From: Siphonodentalium dalli
Taxonomy: Eukaryota > Mollusca > Scaphopoda > Gadilida > Siphonodentaliidae
Reading direction: 5' to 3'
DNA length: 64,000 nucleotides
Assembly: GCA_032622095.1 (NCBI GenBank)
Contig: CP136063.1
Coordinates: 204,213,934-204,277,933, forward strand
Shown here: positions 46,230 through 56,935 of the stretch, one piece after another
Layout of the letters: every line of letters begins with the position of its first letter
Position numbering within the stretch: the first letter of the stretch is position 1
Program-made: the position numbers and the translations under genes
Notes under the pieces: generated by a model
What the model was told of the DNA's origin: nothing
Database searches by the model: none
Seen by the model: the letters and a program-made list of their open reading frames with translations, nothing else

Positions 46230-46405
46230 CCAACAGCCAGATGAGTACACATTTTGGGTTACATAATCGCCATCAAGTATGTCAGTAATGTCACAGAATT
46301 GCCACCAAGTTTGTCACATAATTACCATCACATGTGTCACAGAATTGCCATCAAGTTTGTCACGTAATTGCCGTCAAGTGTGTCATTGAATTGCCATCTA
46401 GATAT
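46230..46405. repeat. Short tandem repeat 'gtcacagaattgccatcaag'
   Basis: About seven degenerate units of 22-24 bp with 'aattgccatcaag' and 'tgtcac' lie close to the donor side of exon 46488-46563. Non-coding. Confidence 0.75.
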
Positions 46406-46487
46406 CTTGATATCACATTATATTTAATACTGGATCATAGGAAGTAACACACAATCGCTTCCAGGGTATCATGAGTTAATTACTTAC

Positions 46488-46563
46488 TTGCATACGACAA
46501 CTTTATCAACATACTCTTTGGCAGTTTCAAATGCATTAACACCAACTGTTTGCACAGCTAAGC
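46488..46563 (-). CDS. Threonine dehydratase (gene B), exon 'LAVQTVGVNAFETAK'
   Basis: A 76-bp exon with cag acceptor and gtaagt donor. It encodes LAVQTVGVNAFETAK followed by EYVDKVVVC. In the family this segment follows 'LADG' and leads to the helix before 'LIELEKA'. Phase 1 at entry (GAC G / GC) matches 48283-48373, and phase 2 at exit matches 40882-41007. The frame is intact. Confidence 0.88.
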
Positions 46564-46584
46564 CTGTAATCATAAATAAATTGC

Positions 46585-46765
46585 AGATATGGCACGGTAG
46601 CATGTTATATATACGGCACGGTAGCATGTTATATATACGGCACGGTAGCATGTTATATATACGTCTCCGAAACATGCCGAGCGTTGCTCTTTGAACATGC
46701 ATGTCTGGGACTATACAACTATGAAGAGCAACGCTCGGCATGTTTCGGAGAAGTATATAACATGC
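46585..46765. repeat. Three 24-bp repeats followed by a hairpin
   Basis: 'cacggtagcatgttatatat' repeats three times with a 24-bp period, then 'ctccgaaacatgccgagcg' begins a hairpin whose other arm 'cgctcggcatgtttcggag' lies at about 46733-46751. It begins about 25 bp beyond the acceptor of exon 46488-46563, where the branch site would be expected. Confidence 0.85.
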
Positions 46766-46859
46766 CACTCTGTCATACCTGCTACATATACACAACAGAG
46801 ACCTTAAAATATGCATAAAGTGTCTTAAGTGCGACATAAGGAATAGAGCGGCCATTTGA

Positions 46860-46970
46860 GCTTCCTTTTTGTGTCGCTTCGGTGGTCGTGAGGTATTGAC
46901 GTCGGACTTTGAGTCGCAATGTGCGCTTGCGTTAATGGGCCGGGGTTCGAATACCACCCAATCCCCCCAA
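46860..46970 (+). repeat. Possible tRNA-derived SINE head
   Basis: 'gtggtcgtgaggtattgacg' resembles an A box region, and 'ggggttcgaatacc' about 60 bp later fits a B box, with tRNA-like spacing. The tail and target duplication are not clear and no second copy was noticed in the window, so this is tentative. Confidence 0.35.
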
Positions 46971-47898
46971 AAAATTGCACTGTCTCAAAATTACAATTGC
47001 TTCTACAAAATAATTTTGTTTATAGAATCATGTGCCTGTGCCTTTATGATAGTTGCATTAGGACAACATCCTATAACTGGGACTATAGTTTGAAACCACC
47101 ACGGGGCATCAAGTGAGAATTAGTAACATCCTACATATCTATACATTCAACTAATTGATTTCTTATTAACACATTTAATATAATAATGCCAGACCAGACG
47201 ACGACACATGTGCTGACATACCCCCCCCCCCCCCCCACGGTGGCAAATAGAAACATGAACAGGATGGAATCAAACGTACAATAAACAAAGAAGAATAACT
47301 CTAAATGGAAAACACAAATATCATTCGCTGGAAGCTCTTGTGGATCCTATATTAAACACTGGCTTAAATACTGGGGCGGATGGATAAAACAAAGAAGGAT
47401 AATTATAAAACAGAACGGCACTTCTGGTGATGAACCTTCACACCATATTTAATTCAGATATGATAACACATGGAAATACAATTATAAGCAAACTAACTAT
47501 AAGCATTGATAAGATGATTCGCGTTTTATTTTGAAAGAAAACTGGGTGTGTCGGTCGAAATAAAAACAAATATCAAATATAGGCTAAAATTGATAAGATA
47601 ACAGATTGCGATATTTGGTGGAAAATGTCTACTGCCATATTTTAAGATGTGTTGGGTTAAAACGTTTTTTTAAACGGGAATTTCGGACAGGTGGATTCGA
47701 TAAAGTTATTTAATAAAAATGGCATATAATGGACATTACTTATTTACAAGTTCATTATATGTTACAACTGGATAACAAATCTTTGCCAATATCCAACATA
47801 AAATGAACACGACCCATAGAAGTCAACCAAGGAGCAACCGGGAACCAAGAACCTTCGCTTTATATATTGTGGGAAGAGCAATTGGGTCGCCCCTGGTA
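46971..47898. other. Intronic sequence, C run at 47220
   Basis: Apart from a C run of about 17 at 47220-47236 nothing was recognised. AT-rich, no coding exon. Confidence 0.4.
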
Positions 47899-48245
47899 TT
47901 AAAGGTACTCAATCTGATTCGATAGTCCCCATATCATCAGATTCCAACAACAACAATTTTTTTTGAAATGCCGCTAATTCAGTTATCAGAATAGATTAAT
48001 TAACCAAACATAATGCTAACCACAGTCAAATATAGTATAAAATTGCCCAAAACCTGTTATTTATCAACATTTCGTTCTGGGCCACTAAATATTCGAGGTG
48101 GTGAAAAATAATAGATTTAAAAAATCGATATCTGATCACTCTGAGCTTTGATGGGTGGGTTCCTCGACTCGAATAAAATATTATTTACCCCCGAAGCCAA
48201 ATAAATAATAATTGAGGGGTGCTTAATCGGATTGAGTGCCTTTAA
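47899..48245 (-). mobile_element. TTAA-flanked MITE (family T3, copy 3)
   Basis: TTAAAGGTACTCAATC at the left and 'gattgagtgcctttaa' at the right, TTAA at both borders, 347 bp. Opposite in orientation to 12196-12599 and 24275-24659. It ends only 37 bp beyond the donor of exon 48283-48373. Confidence 0.85.
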
Positions 48246-48282
48246 AAAATGTATATGTCAAAGATGACAGCATAACTCTTAC

Positions 48283-48373
48283 CGTCAGCCAGGGTTGGCG
48301 AGGATTTTGCTGACACAGGTTTTCCCGCTTTCAATGCAGCAGTATAGCTGGCGCATTTTTCAGGTTCTACTCC
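48283..48373 (-). CDS. Threonine dehydratase (gene B), exon 'GVEPEKCASYTAAL'
   Basis: A 91-bp exon with cag acceptor and gtaaga donor. It encodes GVEPEKCASYTAALKAGKP and then the 'SSPTLAD' segment. In family members 'GVE' closes a strand of the large domain and 'TLADG' begins the next. It enters in phase 0 and leaves one base into a codon, both agreeing with its neighbours. The frame is intact. Confidence 0.88.
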
Positions 48374-48924
48374 CTGAAATAAAAAGTTTCCTGTGTGAAT
48401 ATTTGTCTGTGATAGGCAGGTGTTAAATTCCGAAGAAAATATGCTTCAGTCTATTATATTGCTCACCCAATGGCTTACTGTGTATTGTTCTTGAAAAATA
48501 CAAACCGATAACGTCAACAAAGTCATTGGCGCTGTCAACCATATAACAGACAATGTCTTCACTAAATTGTTAGGTATAGTCTACACTAAGCACATGTTTG
48601 TTCAATTAAATAAACATTATAGACCTAAATTTAGTATAGTACACGCTACAATCTTCAGAGTGTGCAATAAACATAGAACAACACAGATTTGTTAACATGT
48701 TAACGTTATTGTACTCGTTTGTCATGCCGCGAGGTATAACTCGAACATCCGGTTTTCGTTTAACCATCGCGTCATAACAAACTCGTGCAATAACGTATCA
48801 TGTTCACACACTTGTGTCGTTCTATCTATTTATTCTCGCAAAAATGGATGAATATAAAATTGTTTGATAGTTAGTTAGTTGGTGTTTAACAAGTCAACAT
48901 AACATAATTAAATGTTTTTCCATG

Positions 48925-49309
48925 TTAAAGGCACGGAGGGTCGTGGTTGTAGATTATAATTTATAAATAAAAGTTACCAAATTATGAAAATATACTCAAG
49001 AATATACTATTAGTATAGTATATAATGATAATATGAATGCAGTGATCTCTATAAACAACGCAGTAAAAGAGGCAACTCTTCGTCGGCTAGTTATAACCAT
49101 ATTGTATTATATACAATAGGTTCTGTAACATAATTTTGTTTATATAACACATCGTACGAACTTGACAATAACATACAATTTGCGCGATATTTTCGATTGG
49201 TATACGGACATGGTCTGTCTATAATATTCTTTCTCTTTTGGTGGTTTAACGGATGTTAGTATTTGAACATTAATACCCATCGCGATTGAAGGCCCTCCGT
49301 ATCTTTTAA
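48925..49309. mobile_element. TTAA-flanked element (family T2-like)
   Basis: TTAAAGGCACGGAGGG at the left and 'ccctccgtatcttttaa' at the right. Interior resembles 11377-12199 at both ends but is much shorter (385 bp). Non-coding, within the intron 48374-52396. Confidence 0.78.
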
Positions 49310-50035
49310 GTGATGTTGGCTGATCGAATGGGAATTGATAATAACTTGATTAGTTTCTCCAATTTTATATACAAATTGGCAGCATGCAACCTTGGTCATT
49401 CTTTCTTAAGAGTTATATCAAACGGTTCCCGTTGGCAGATTCATGTCTGTTTGGTTATCTGCGAACTATTCGTACTGAGATAATGAGCAGATATTTACTT
49501 AGTTCAGACGTTGTGTTTTATGGAGAACTGTTACGAACCGTGTGTTTGAAATTGTCGGTGATATTATTTAATGCTACAATGCTACAATGCTACAAATGTC
49601 CAGCAACAAGTGTGGCATTGACCAAAATCGTGAGTCGGAGTTCGGAGATTCATGATTTAAGAAATGACTGGCATATGCATTGGCATCATTGGGTTATGAT
49701 CGGCATAGTAATTAAACAAAGTGTGTGAATCCAAGGGCCTAAACAATACACTGTATTTTACATTAGTCAGGTTACGTGTGAATTTACCCAATTGAATAAA
49801 ACAACCCACAAGTCTAACCATTTTATTACTAAATGGATCCTCCCATATTTGCAGGGATTTTCAGATACCAAATTTCCCTACCCTAATTTCTCATGAGTTT
49901 CTCCTGTGAAAGTCATGTCAGTTTCTCAGTAGTTTTTTAAGATGCAAATGAGAGGGGTGGAGCTTTAACCTTACATGAGTTCTCATGTTTTCACATGTGT
50001 TATCCTATGGAATATTATGTATTTCTCAGGCGAGA
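49310..50035. other. Intronic sequence, nothing assigned
   Basis: A 114-codon plus-strand frame at 49384-49728 has no recognised domain; 'gctacaat' is repeated three times within it. No exon of gene B is expected here because the exons on both sides join in phase. Confidence 0.4.
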
Positions 50036-50190
50036 TCTACTGAGAATAGGGTGGAATGAAATATACTGAGAATATAGGGTAGAAATGTTTCTCCTGAGAA
50101 TATGGGGTAGAACATTTTCTCCTGAGAATAGGGTAGAAATATTTCTCCTGATAATAGTGTAGAAATGTTTCTCCATATAATAGTGCAGAC
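50036..50190. repeat. Tandem repeat 'ctcctgagaatagggtagaa'
   Basis: About five units of roughly 26-32 bp with 'gagaata.ggtagaaat.ttt' variants. It lies next to a 13-base C run (50225-50237). Reading frames here are by-products of the repeat. Confidence 0.85.
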
Positions 50191-51057
50191 AAACAGCTGC
50201 TGGAGTAGAAGTTATGGGGCATACCCCCCCCCCCAAATTCCCTCTTGCCCTGGCCCAGCTATTTTCGGCTTCTGGCGTCCCTGGTCTGAGATATTCATGA
50301 CCTGAGAATATTCCAATACAGAGTTGAGCGTACATTTATAGGAGAAATACAAGTAGAGACAGGTTGGACATGCCGCCTCTCTGAATGAATCTATATTGCA
50401 CAAGTACAGATATGTATTTATCACATAAATCTCACTATAAATTTTTAACTCAAATTTCTTAATAATTGACAAACCACTTCAATTGTCGCGTGTACAGTCT
50501 GATCAGAATGCGACAAGAATCCTCTAAGTCAGATTTCTACCCTATTCTATCATAAACTCATGTGTGAAACATCCTAAGAAATATTTCTCATGTTAGATTT
50601 AGGGTAGAAATTTAAATCACAGGATAACTTATTTCTCGGTCACCCAGCAGTCTAATTTGAATACATTTCTACTCAGAAACTACTGTCATTCCCCCTGATA
50701 ACTACTGTGATCACATGTGGAGTTTTTTTTACAGGGTGAGTATAAGCAGACAGTGAAACACTCTAAGCATTCATTTGCGGGAAAATCGAGATAATTTGGT
50801 CGACCAAACTGCTTTAGGTTTGAACTTATTAACTGAACATCCTACAAACTAGAATGCACTCAGAGAGATGCCAACGTGCGCAAAAATGTAATACAAAAAA
50901 TAATTTCACTGTATTTTACTTAATTTATTTAATTTAATTTAATGTTAGCAAAAAAAGACAATTACCATTTCTCATTTCATCACAGATAAAAGGCAAATTA
51001 CTCCATTAATCATTTAAGTAATTAAAACCAATTCCATGTTGCCGAAAGGATGAGACT
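50191..51057. other. Intronic sequence with relics of the 'ttctcatgag' repeat
   Basis: 'ctcatg', 'ggtagaaa' and 'atttctc' phrases recur between 49890 and 50690, suggesting that the tandem repeat at 50036 is the best preserved part of a wider degenerate region. Nothing else recognised. Confidence 0.4.
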
Positions 51058-51551
51058 TTAAAGGCACGTGAGGCCTTAGTTGTCGAAAATATTCATATTT
51101 GTTCCAATCACCGTAAACAGAAAAAACAGTAAAACGCATACAGTTTCGTTCATATATACCATGACCATCGCGTAAACAGCATGTTATCATAAAGACCTAC
51201 TATATTTTACCTAAGCAAGAGCCTGATTGTGTTACAGAAGACAGCACAATGCTACTGGCTAATCACACACAAATTGCATAAACACTCTTTATTAGTTCCA
51301 TATCAGGAATTCACCCACAAAGAACGCTCTTTATGTTTACCATCATAATATAAACAAACACCAGAAAAGTAACTTTTATGCTTTTGTTTACATAACAATG
51401 GTCAACCATATGACAATAACATACTGTTTATGCGATATTTCTTATTTGTATACGGACAAAGTCTGTCTACATTTTGATGTTCTTTCTGTTTGTGGCCCGG
51501 TTGGAAATATTTTCACAGGATACCCACCGCCAAGGCCAACCGTACCTTTAG
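51058..51551 (+). mobile_element. TTAA-flanked MITE (family T2, copy 2)
   Basis: TTAAAGGCACGTGAGGCC at the left and 'ggccaaccgtaccttta' at the right; the right TTAA reads TTAG, a single change. Reverse-complement partner of 30101-30602 with very similar interior. 494 bp, non-coding. Confidence 0.87.
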
Positions 51552-52396
51552 TATCGATTACATTTTTTTTAGCGGCATATTTTCATTTTCATTTTCCGAT
51601 AGTCAAAGTTGACCAAAGGAGCAATTATAAGAAATAATTAATACCATTTGTGTAAATATTGACAGCAGCCAATAATATGCAACAATAAATATCAATAATT
51701 AATCAATAATTAATCAATAACGATCATTTTATGCAATAATAAACTCTTCAAACGGTGTTTGTCAACAAATGCGTTTTGTTTTGTGTTACGTTATTCGTCG
51801 TATTTGACCCGGAACTCGGCTGAAGGTTAGGCTATTCAGCCTTTTGCGTCGAATTACGAAATCGCGTTTTGAATGTCTCTCTTTTCCCGCGCGATAAAAA
51901 GAGGTCTTCGCACAAACCAAAAATGATAAAACTTCCCAATTATAAGTAAAAATACCCAAATGAAGGAGTCTATGTAGGTCCCGAAGGAGTCTATAGACTC
52001 TTTGATGTAGAGTTCTGATGGAGAAAATGTAGGTCGATCTATTTTTGTCATAACTCTGACGTATTTTGACCTGGGAGAAAAAATCGAAATCGAGGCTCAC
52101 TACGAGCATGCCAGTTTTAAATATAGATACAGGAAATCCCGACAAATGGCGATATCGGCGACAAACAAATAATTGAAAACAACACATAAAATAAACATAG
52201 CAAAAACGCGGCACAGTAAAAATGTCAGAACGCCACGAGGTTTTACGTCGTTTTTGGTGACGTCATGGAGCAGAGTGACACCAACCTACGAATCTGTCTG
52301 ATCGCCATACTGTTGCGCGAGCGCACGTAATAAATCGATAATAACCAAGTAACTACTCATCAGGGAGAATTCAAACATCTAACTCAAGACACTCAC
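51552..52396. other. Intronic sequence, nothing assigned
   Basis: A 142-codon minus-strand frame (51786-52214) overlaps another open frame and shows no recognised domain or splice context. 'aatcaataattaatcaat' repeats occur near 51690-51720. The neighbouring exon 52397-52559 leaves in phase 0 and joins 48283-48373 directly. Confidence 0.4.
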
Positions 52397-52559
52397 TATA
52401 ATTTGTACATGTGGTTTCATTGTCTTTATAGCTAACGATGCTCCTGCTATGAGACCAGCGCCACCTATGGGAATGACGACAACATCGACATCTGGAACCT
52501 GTTCTATAATCTCCAATCCCATAGTTCCCTGACCCGCCAATATATCTGGATGATCGTAA
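52397..52559 (-). CDS. Threonine dehydratase (gene B), exon 'YDHPDILAGQGT'
   Basis: A 163-bp exon with cag acceptor and gtgagt donor. It contains YDHPDILAGQGTMGLEI and then 'VVVIPIGGAGLIAG', the glycine-rich phosphate-binding loop that holds the PLP phosphate in fold-type II enzymes. The split glycine codon at its start completes that of exon 56429-56670 (GG/T). The frame is intact and key glycines are present, so the catalytic fold looks undamaged here. Confidence 0.93.
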
Positions 52560-52644
52560 CTGAAATAGAAAAAATGTGGAAATATAGGCACACAGTGAAA
52601 TGAATGGCACGTTTTTCTTGCAACACAATGTGGAAGTGTAATAT

Positions 52645-53072
52645 ATTACCTTAGAGCACAATCCCATTGTTGCAATCGTTCACCGATTTTTGGTAAAGCA
52701 CACCAATTCCCAAGGCTGGCGAAGGAATAGTTCAGTGATTATCCCATTGTTAGGCATAACAGACAAATCGCACGGGCGCTTCAAAGTGGGACCAGACTGT
52801 GTTGTTTCGGACATATCTATTCACATTCAACGGCCATTAGTTCATGTTAATCACGTTGTTGGGCGTGACTAAACGGCTATTGTGTCCAATCACGGCCAGC
52901 GCACCGATTGTGCGTCGTGGCCAAAACACGCTCAACGGCACATTTCCTGTTGATTATGTGGGATCAATTGTGCTCTAAGTCGATCAGAGCACGCGAATAG
53001 TTCGTTACCAGAATAAATCTCGTCTTCGACTCGATTGATTCTGGTAAAGAACAATTCTTGTGCTCTAACCAT
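52645..53072. mobile_element. Element(s) with TTAGAGCACAATY ends and an inner foldback
   Basis: 'cttagagcacaatccc' (about 52650) is repeated inverted as 'gggatcaattgtgctctaag' (about 52960-52979). Overlapping its right end is a foldback with 'agagcacgcgaatagttcg' and 'aacaattcttgtgctcta' around 'ctcgtcttcgactcg' (52985-53072). Two related palindromic elements abutting is the simplest reading. Confidence 0.55.
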
Positions 53073-53209
53073 TACTAAAAATTTAGGGAATTCGGCAGGC
53101 GAATCGAAACTAGAATCATATCGGGTATCCCATGACTGAATTGAATGCGAATCGAGACCAGAACTGGCCAAAGATAATCCGGCGAGTATTTCTTCACAAC
53201 AGATTGGTT

Positions 53210-53335
53210 ACCGGATGGTCGACTAAAGCATTCTCTTACACATGCGAGGCTCCCTATGGAAGACTCACATATCTAAGAGAATGTATTGGCACAGGGTTTT
53301 CGCAAAAAATAAGGAAGCTCCAGTCATCAAAGGGT
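53210..53335. repeat. Diverged hairpin module, T1-like
   Basis: 'gcattctcttacacatgcga' and 'tctaagagaatgtattggc' with 'cacagggtttt' and 'caaagggttaa' to the right match one end of family T1 (hairpin plus terminus) with many substitutions. It is far older than the near-identical copies elsewhere. Confidence 0.7.
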
Positions 53336-53550
53336 TAAACCTGCATTCCATTTGATGGGAGGTAACTTATAACATATACGCCGTAACAGCTTAACAGGTG
53401 TACATGGTACACTGTGAATTTCCCATGAATTGGGTAAAGAAATGCTAAAATATACGAATAAGAGAGCCGACTCGGTGTCGATCCTAACGATGTTGACACC
53501 GAATCGAACATTCGAAGCTTCGCAATGCCCTGATCGACATTGCCAATGGT

Positions 53551-54154
53551 CAGGGTCCGCGCTGGACCAAAATTTACTTTTGCCAAATAATTTGCCAAAT
53601 GAAAATAATTTTTGCCAAATTATTTTAGCATTTGCCAAATGCTATCCCTGATAGTATCACTTTCTGCAACCTTAAGTCTTATGTTTGGACACTCGCGGTT
53701 TAAACAACTTTTGATATCAATAGAAAAACAGTTAGTTAATAATTACTTTTACTCGCATCTCTATTGTGGTTTATCATACAACAATAAGCCAATCACCAGA
53801 CAAAACCATGACAGCAGGGTTGCTTCATCAGAATGGAACATCACAGGAGGATTAGCTATGTAAACACCACCACACTACATACTGGTAATCCCTCCAACCA
53901 TCGGTGCACATGCTATGAGATTAACTGTGTCTTAATAGAGGTGTTGAATTTTCCTAAACCTTATAACACACCACTAATATAAATATGTTGTAAGAGTTTC
54001 CTGAAATGAATGGTATTGATTGACCAATATTTTTCAACTTTCTTGAGGAATTAAAAAGTCACTTGCCAAAACATTTGCCAAATAAAACTATTTTTTGCCA
54101 AATGTGAATTATTTTTGCCATTGGAAAATTTGGCAAGTGGCAGCGCGAACCCTG
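53551..54154. mobile_element. hAT-type MITE (CAGGGTCCGCGCTG termini)
   Basis: The inverted termini CAGGGTCCGCGCTG and CAGCGCGAACCCTG differ by one base. A perfect 8-bp target duplication 'ccaatggt' lies at 53543-53550 and 54155-54162. Near both ends 'tttgccaaat' repeats many times. 604 bp, no transposase. An older relative is at 23645-24023. Confidence 0.93.
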
Positions 54155-54162
54155 CCAATGGT

Positions 54163-55013
54163 TCTGAAGTGGTGGTTGATTAATTTGGGGTTTATGTTGC
54201 TTTCAGCAGCTCTTATAAAATACGACACCAACCATTTGTAAATTAATCTAGAATGTTCAAATTGTTCAAATATCAATATTAGCCCATGTGTCCTGAATTT
54301 TAGCCGAATACTAGTGAGTAGCCGTGTTGATGAAGAGAATGTGGCGCCAATGCATGCGTTTGATTGGCGATAGCAACATTTGCTGTAATATAACTTCTTA
54401 AGGCCCAACTCCTTTGTTCGACCTTGACCTTCTATTTCTCCGAATGGGCACTTTATAATATGCATTATATCACAAATCGACCTTCGTAATCTAGTATGGT
54501 CCTGTCTCCCAATTTCATCATAATAGAGTTACTGTTCTTCAGTGCAGAACGATATTACTTTTGATAATTCTTGAGTCAAAGGAATCCTAAAATGCGTTTG
54601 TGCCCAAAATACAGGTAATTCCGTCGATCGACAGTATATATTACGTTATATTACAGCGAAAACAAATTTTTTATTATAATTTTGCGTATATCGACGTTTA
54701 GTTTCGAACAAAGCTGTACTGGGTAGCTGTATATGCCTATACAATTGTTATCACGGCATAGTTAGTCCACATGCAATCCACACTCACACGATTCGCGTCA
54801 GCCGGGGACTATTTTGTGAACATAAAACGTTCTTTTATCACATAATTTGCCCATAAAAGCAGTTTCATAATTATCGATAAGAGACACGTTTAATATCGGC
54901 GCGTGCGATGACGTCATATCGTTCTTCAAATGACTTGCGATTGCTGCGGTTTTTATCGTTGTTTTCGATGGATATTTCGCATTGCTTCGCGTTTATTTGA
55001 TCATGTGATAAAA
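54163..55013. other. Intronic sequence, nothing assigned
   Basis: No repeat partner, exon or RNA gene was recognised. The flanking exons join in phase, so no exon is expected. Confidence 0.4.
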
Positions 55014-55157
55014 AGTATCTCACACTCGTCCTATTTTATACGTAATTTATCAACCTCGTCCACTAAATTCTATTTGAGCCTCGGTAAACCTCGGCTCAAA
55101 TCGAATTTAATGAACTCGGTTGATAAATTCCGTATAAAATAGAAACTCATGTGAGAT
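55014..55157. mobile_element. Foldback with CpG-containing centre
   Basis: 'tctcacactcgtcctatttt' pairs with 'aaaatagaaactcatgtgag', and 'tttatcaacctcgt' with 'actcggttgataaa', around 'gagcctcggtaaacctcggc'. Similar in layout, not in sequence, to 43905-44035 and 9507-9652. Confidence 0.78.
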
Positions 55158-55237
55158 CCTCTATATATGTCTCATTTATCGAGATTTATCACAATAATTC
55201 TCACTATGAAAATAGTCCATCGTTGTATATTTCAAAC

Positions 55238-55352
55238 CTGCGTTTTAAGTCAGTTAATGGACTCGCTACTGTACATTCGGAAACTTAATTATCTCGGGCT
55301 CGAACATCTAGTTTCCGAATGTCCAGTCGCTCGTCCATTAACCCTGACTCGA
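55238..55352. mobile_element. Foldback element
   Basis: 'gtcagttaatggactcg' and 'acattcggaaact' at the left pair with 'agtttccgaatgt' and 'cgtccattaaccctgac' at the right around 'atctcgggctcgaac'. No coding capacity. Confidence 0.72.
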
Positions 55353-56428
55353 TGTATGACTCAATAGTGAATATTTAAATTACATAGTCCGTGTGTATTA
55401 CACTAAATCCTGTTCCGACCAATTGCCTTGTTGAACTAGATGACTTAACGCGGTAGATAAAATAAGTGGGCGTGTTTTCTAAGTGCGCGGCCATAGAATA
55501 ATCGATCTAAAATTCACAGGTAGAATATTTTGGACAAACTTAAATTGTGCGTAGGGTAATATATCCAAACTGCAGATATTTCACAATATAATTCTTTAAT
55601 TCTTTAAAAACACTTCTTCAAATATCAATCCTAACTTCGCATGGCACATGTATGTTACTGCGTTTGAATATGAATCGCTATCTAATCGTGAACCATGATT
55701 AAGTATCTTTCTCCATCTAGTCGTGTACGTATTAGCTGATTTAACCCTATGTCCATCTGCTGTTTGAAAAGCAGAACTCTAAAACATCGAAAAGATAACA
55801 GTTGTATTTATCAGTGGCAATTATTATTTTGTTTAAACATATTGTAATATAATATTACAAGATGGCATTTTGACAACTTACACCAGCCCTTCTCCCATTA
55901 ACATTTTGACGAATACAAAGTTGATGATGGGCATAACATATATACAGGGTGATGTGTATGTGTTTGCTACCAGTACTATCCTTCTGCATTTTTGAATTTC
56001 ATTGCGGATAGGATGGATCGTCCCAGTTTAACAGGAAGGGGGCAATTAAATTGTTTCGCTCATGAAATGTACGACTGAACAAAATGGAAAAGAAATTTTG
56101 TCGATTATTATTAATAATTGACACCCAAATACACAAAGAAAGAGAAGTTCGTACGGTACACCATCAATCCCACTCGTGGTGTAAATTTGGTATTCAGAAA
56201 CACAGAAACGTGTATTATATATGTGCCATTAAAATCACGACAGACTTATCTTCTAACGCCATTCCTTCATGTCGCATTCTCATTCTTTTTCTTTCTTTAC
56301 ACTTTTCGTATTAACCAGTATTATGATAATTGTGATTTGTCATGAAATAAAAATATTCTGATTATGATTCTATTACATGCATATACCTGCATGCAACCTG
56401 CCCATTTATATACCTGCATGCAACCTAC
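55353..56428. other. Intronic sequence, nothing assigned
   Basis: A direct repeat 'atacctgcatgcaacct' occurs at about 56381-56400 and 56410-56426, immediately beyond the donor of exon 56429-56670. Otherwise nothing was recognised. Confidence 0.45.
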
Positions 56429-56670
56429 CCATTTATATACTGCAGTTTCTGTTCACCAGCCAGTCCCATGGCATGCTCTTTGGATTCGCACATGTTCTCT
56501 CCCTTCTGAATAACTGTTGCTCCATACTGTTTACATGCCTGGACCTTCATTATTGGTGCTATATTTGGCATCACTACGGTCACGGGAATTCCCAGATCCT
56601 TTCCATGGTAGGCTAAGGCTAGAGCATGGTTCCCGGCGCTGGCGGCAATCACTCCTCGCTTTTTATGTTT
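56429..56670 (-). CDS. Threonine dehydratase (gene B), exon 'IAASAGNHALALAYH'
   Basis: A 242-bp exon with cag acceptor and gtaggt donor. Starting KHKKRGVIAASAGNHA, it encodes the substrate-binding 'SAGNHA' loop, the 'GIPVTVVMPNIAP' strand and loop, and the helix with 'KVQACKQYGATV'. These match the small domain of threonine/serine dehydratases. The Schiff-base lysine normally lies in the exon before this one, which was not found in 56671-64000. The DIRS/Ngaro insertion lies upstream. The last codon is split GG/T with the next exon. Confidence 0.93.
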
Positions 56671-56700
56671 CTGTCCAAAATAGAAATATTTAAACTAATT

Positions 56701-56714
56701 CACTCTCCCTCCCT

Positions 56715-56765
<51 letters not shown>

Positions 56766-56935
56766 CCTCACCCTCCCTCACTCCCTATCCCCTCTCTATC
56801 TCCCTCCCCTCTCTCCACTCTCTCTCCCCCTCTACCTCACCCCTCCCTCCCTATATCTCCCCCTCTCTCTCGCTCTCTCTCTCTATCTCTCTCCCCTGTA
56901 TCTCTCTCTCTCTACCTCTCTCTACCTCTCTGACA
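56701..56935. repeat. CT-rich microsatellite tract
   Basis: (CT)n with CCCT and TCTAC interruptions over about 235 bp, starting 30 bp upstream of the acceptor of exon 56429-56670. On the gene's strand it is a GA tract, so it does not serve as the polypyrimidine tract. The 116-codon plus-strand frame over it is an artefact. Confidence 0.95.

Noticed and set aside
46484-46957. 157-codon minus-strand frame ending in 'AKEYVDKVVVCK'
   Set aside because: Only its last 25 codons are the real exon (46488-46563); the rest reads through the intron and the 24-bp repeats.
51786-52214. 142-codon minus-strand frame next to exon 52397-52559
   Set aside because: The exon joins 48283-48373 in phase without it; no domain, and another frame is open over the same bases.
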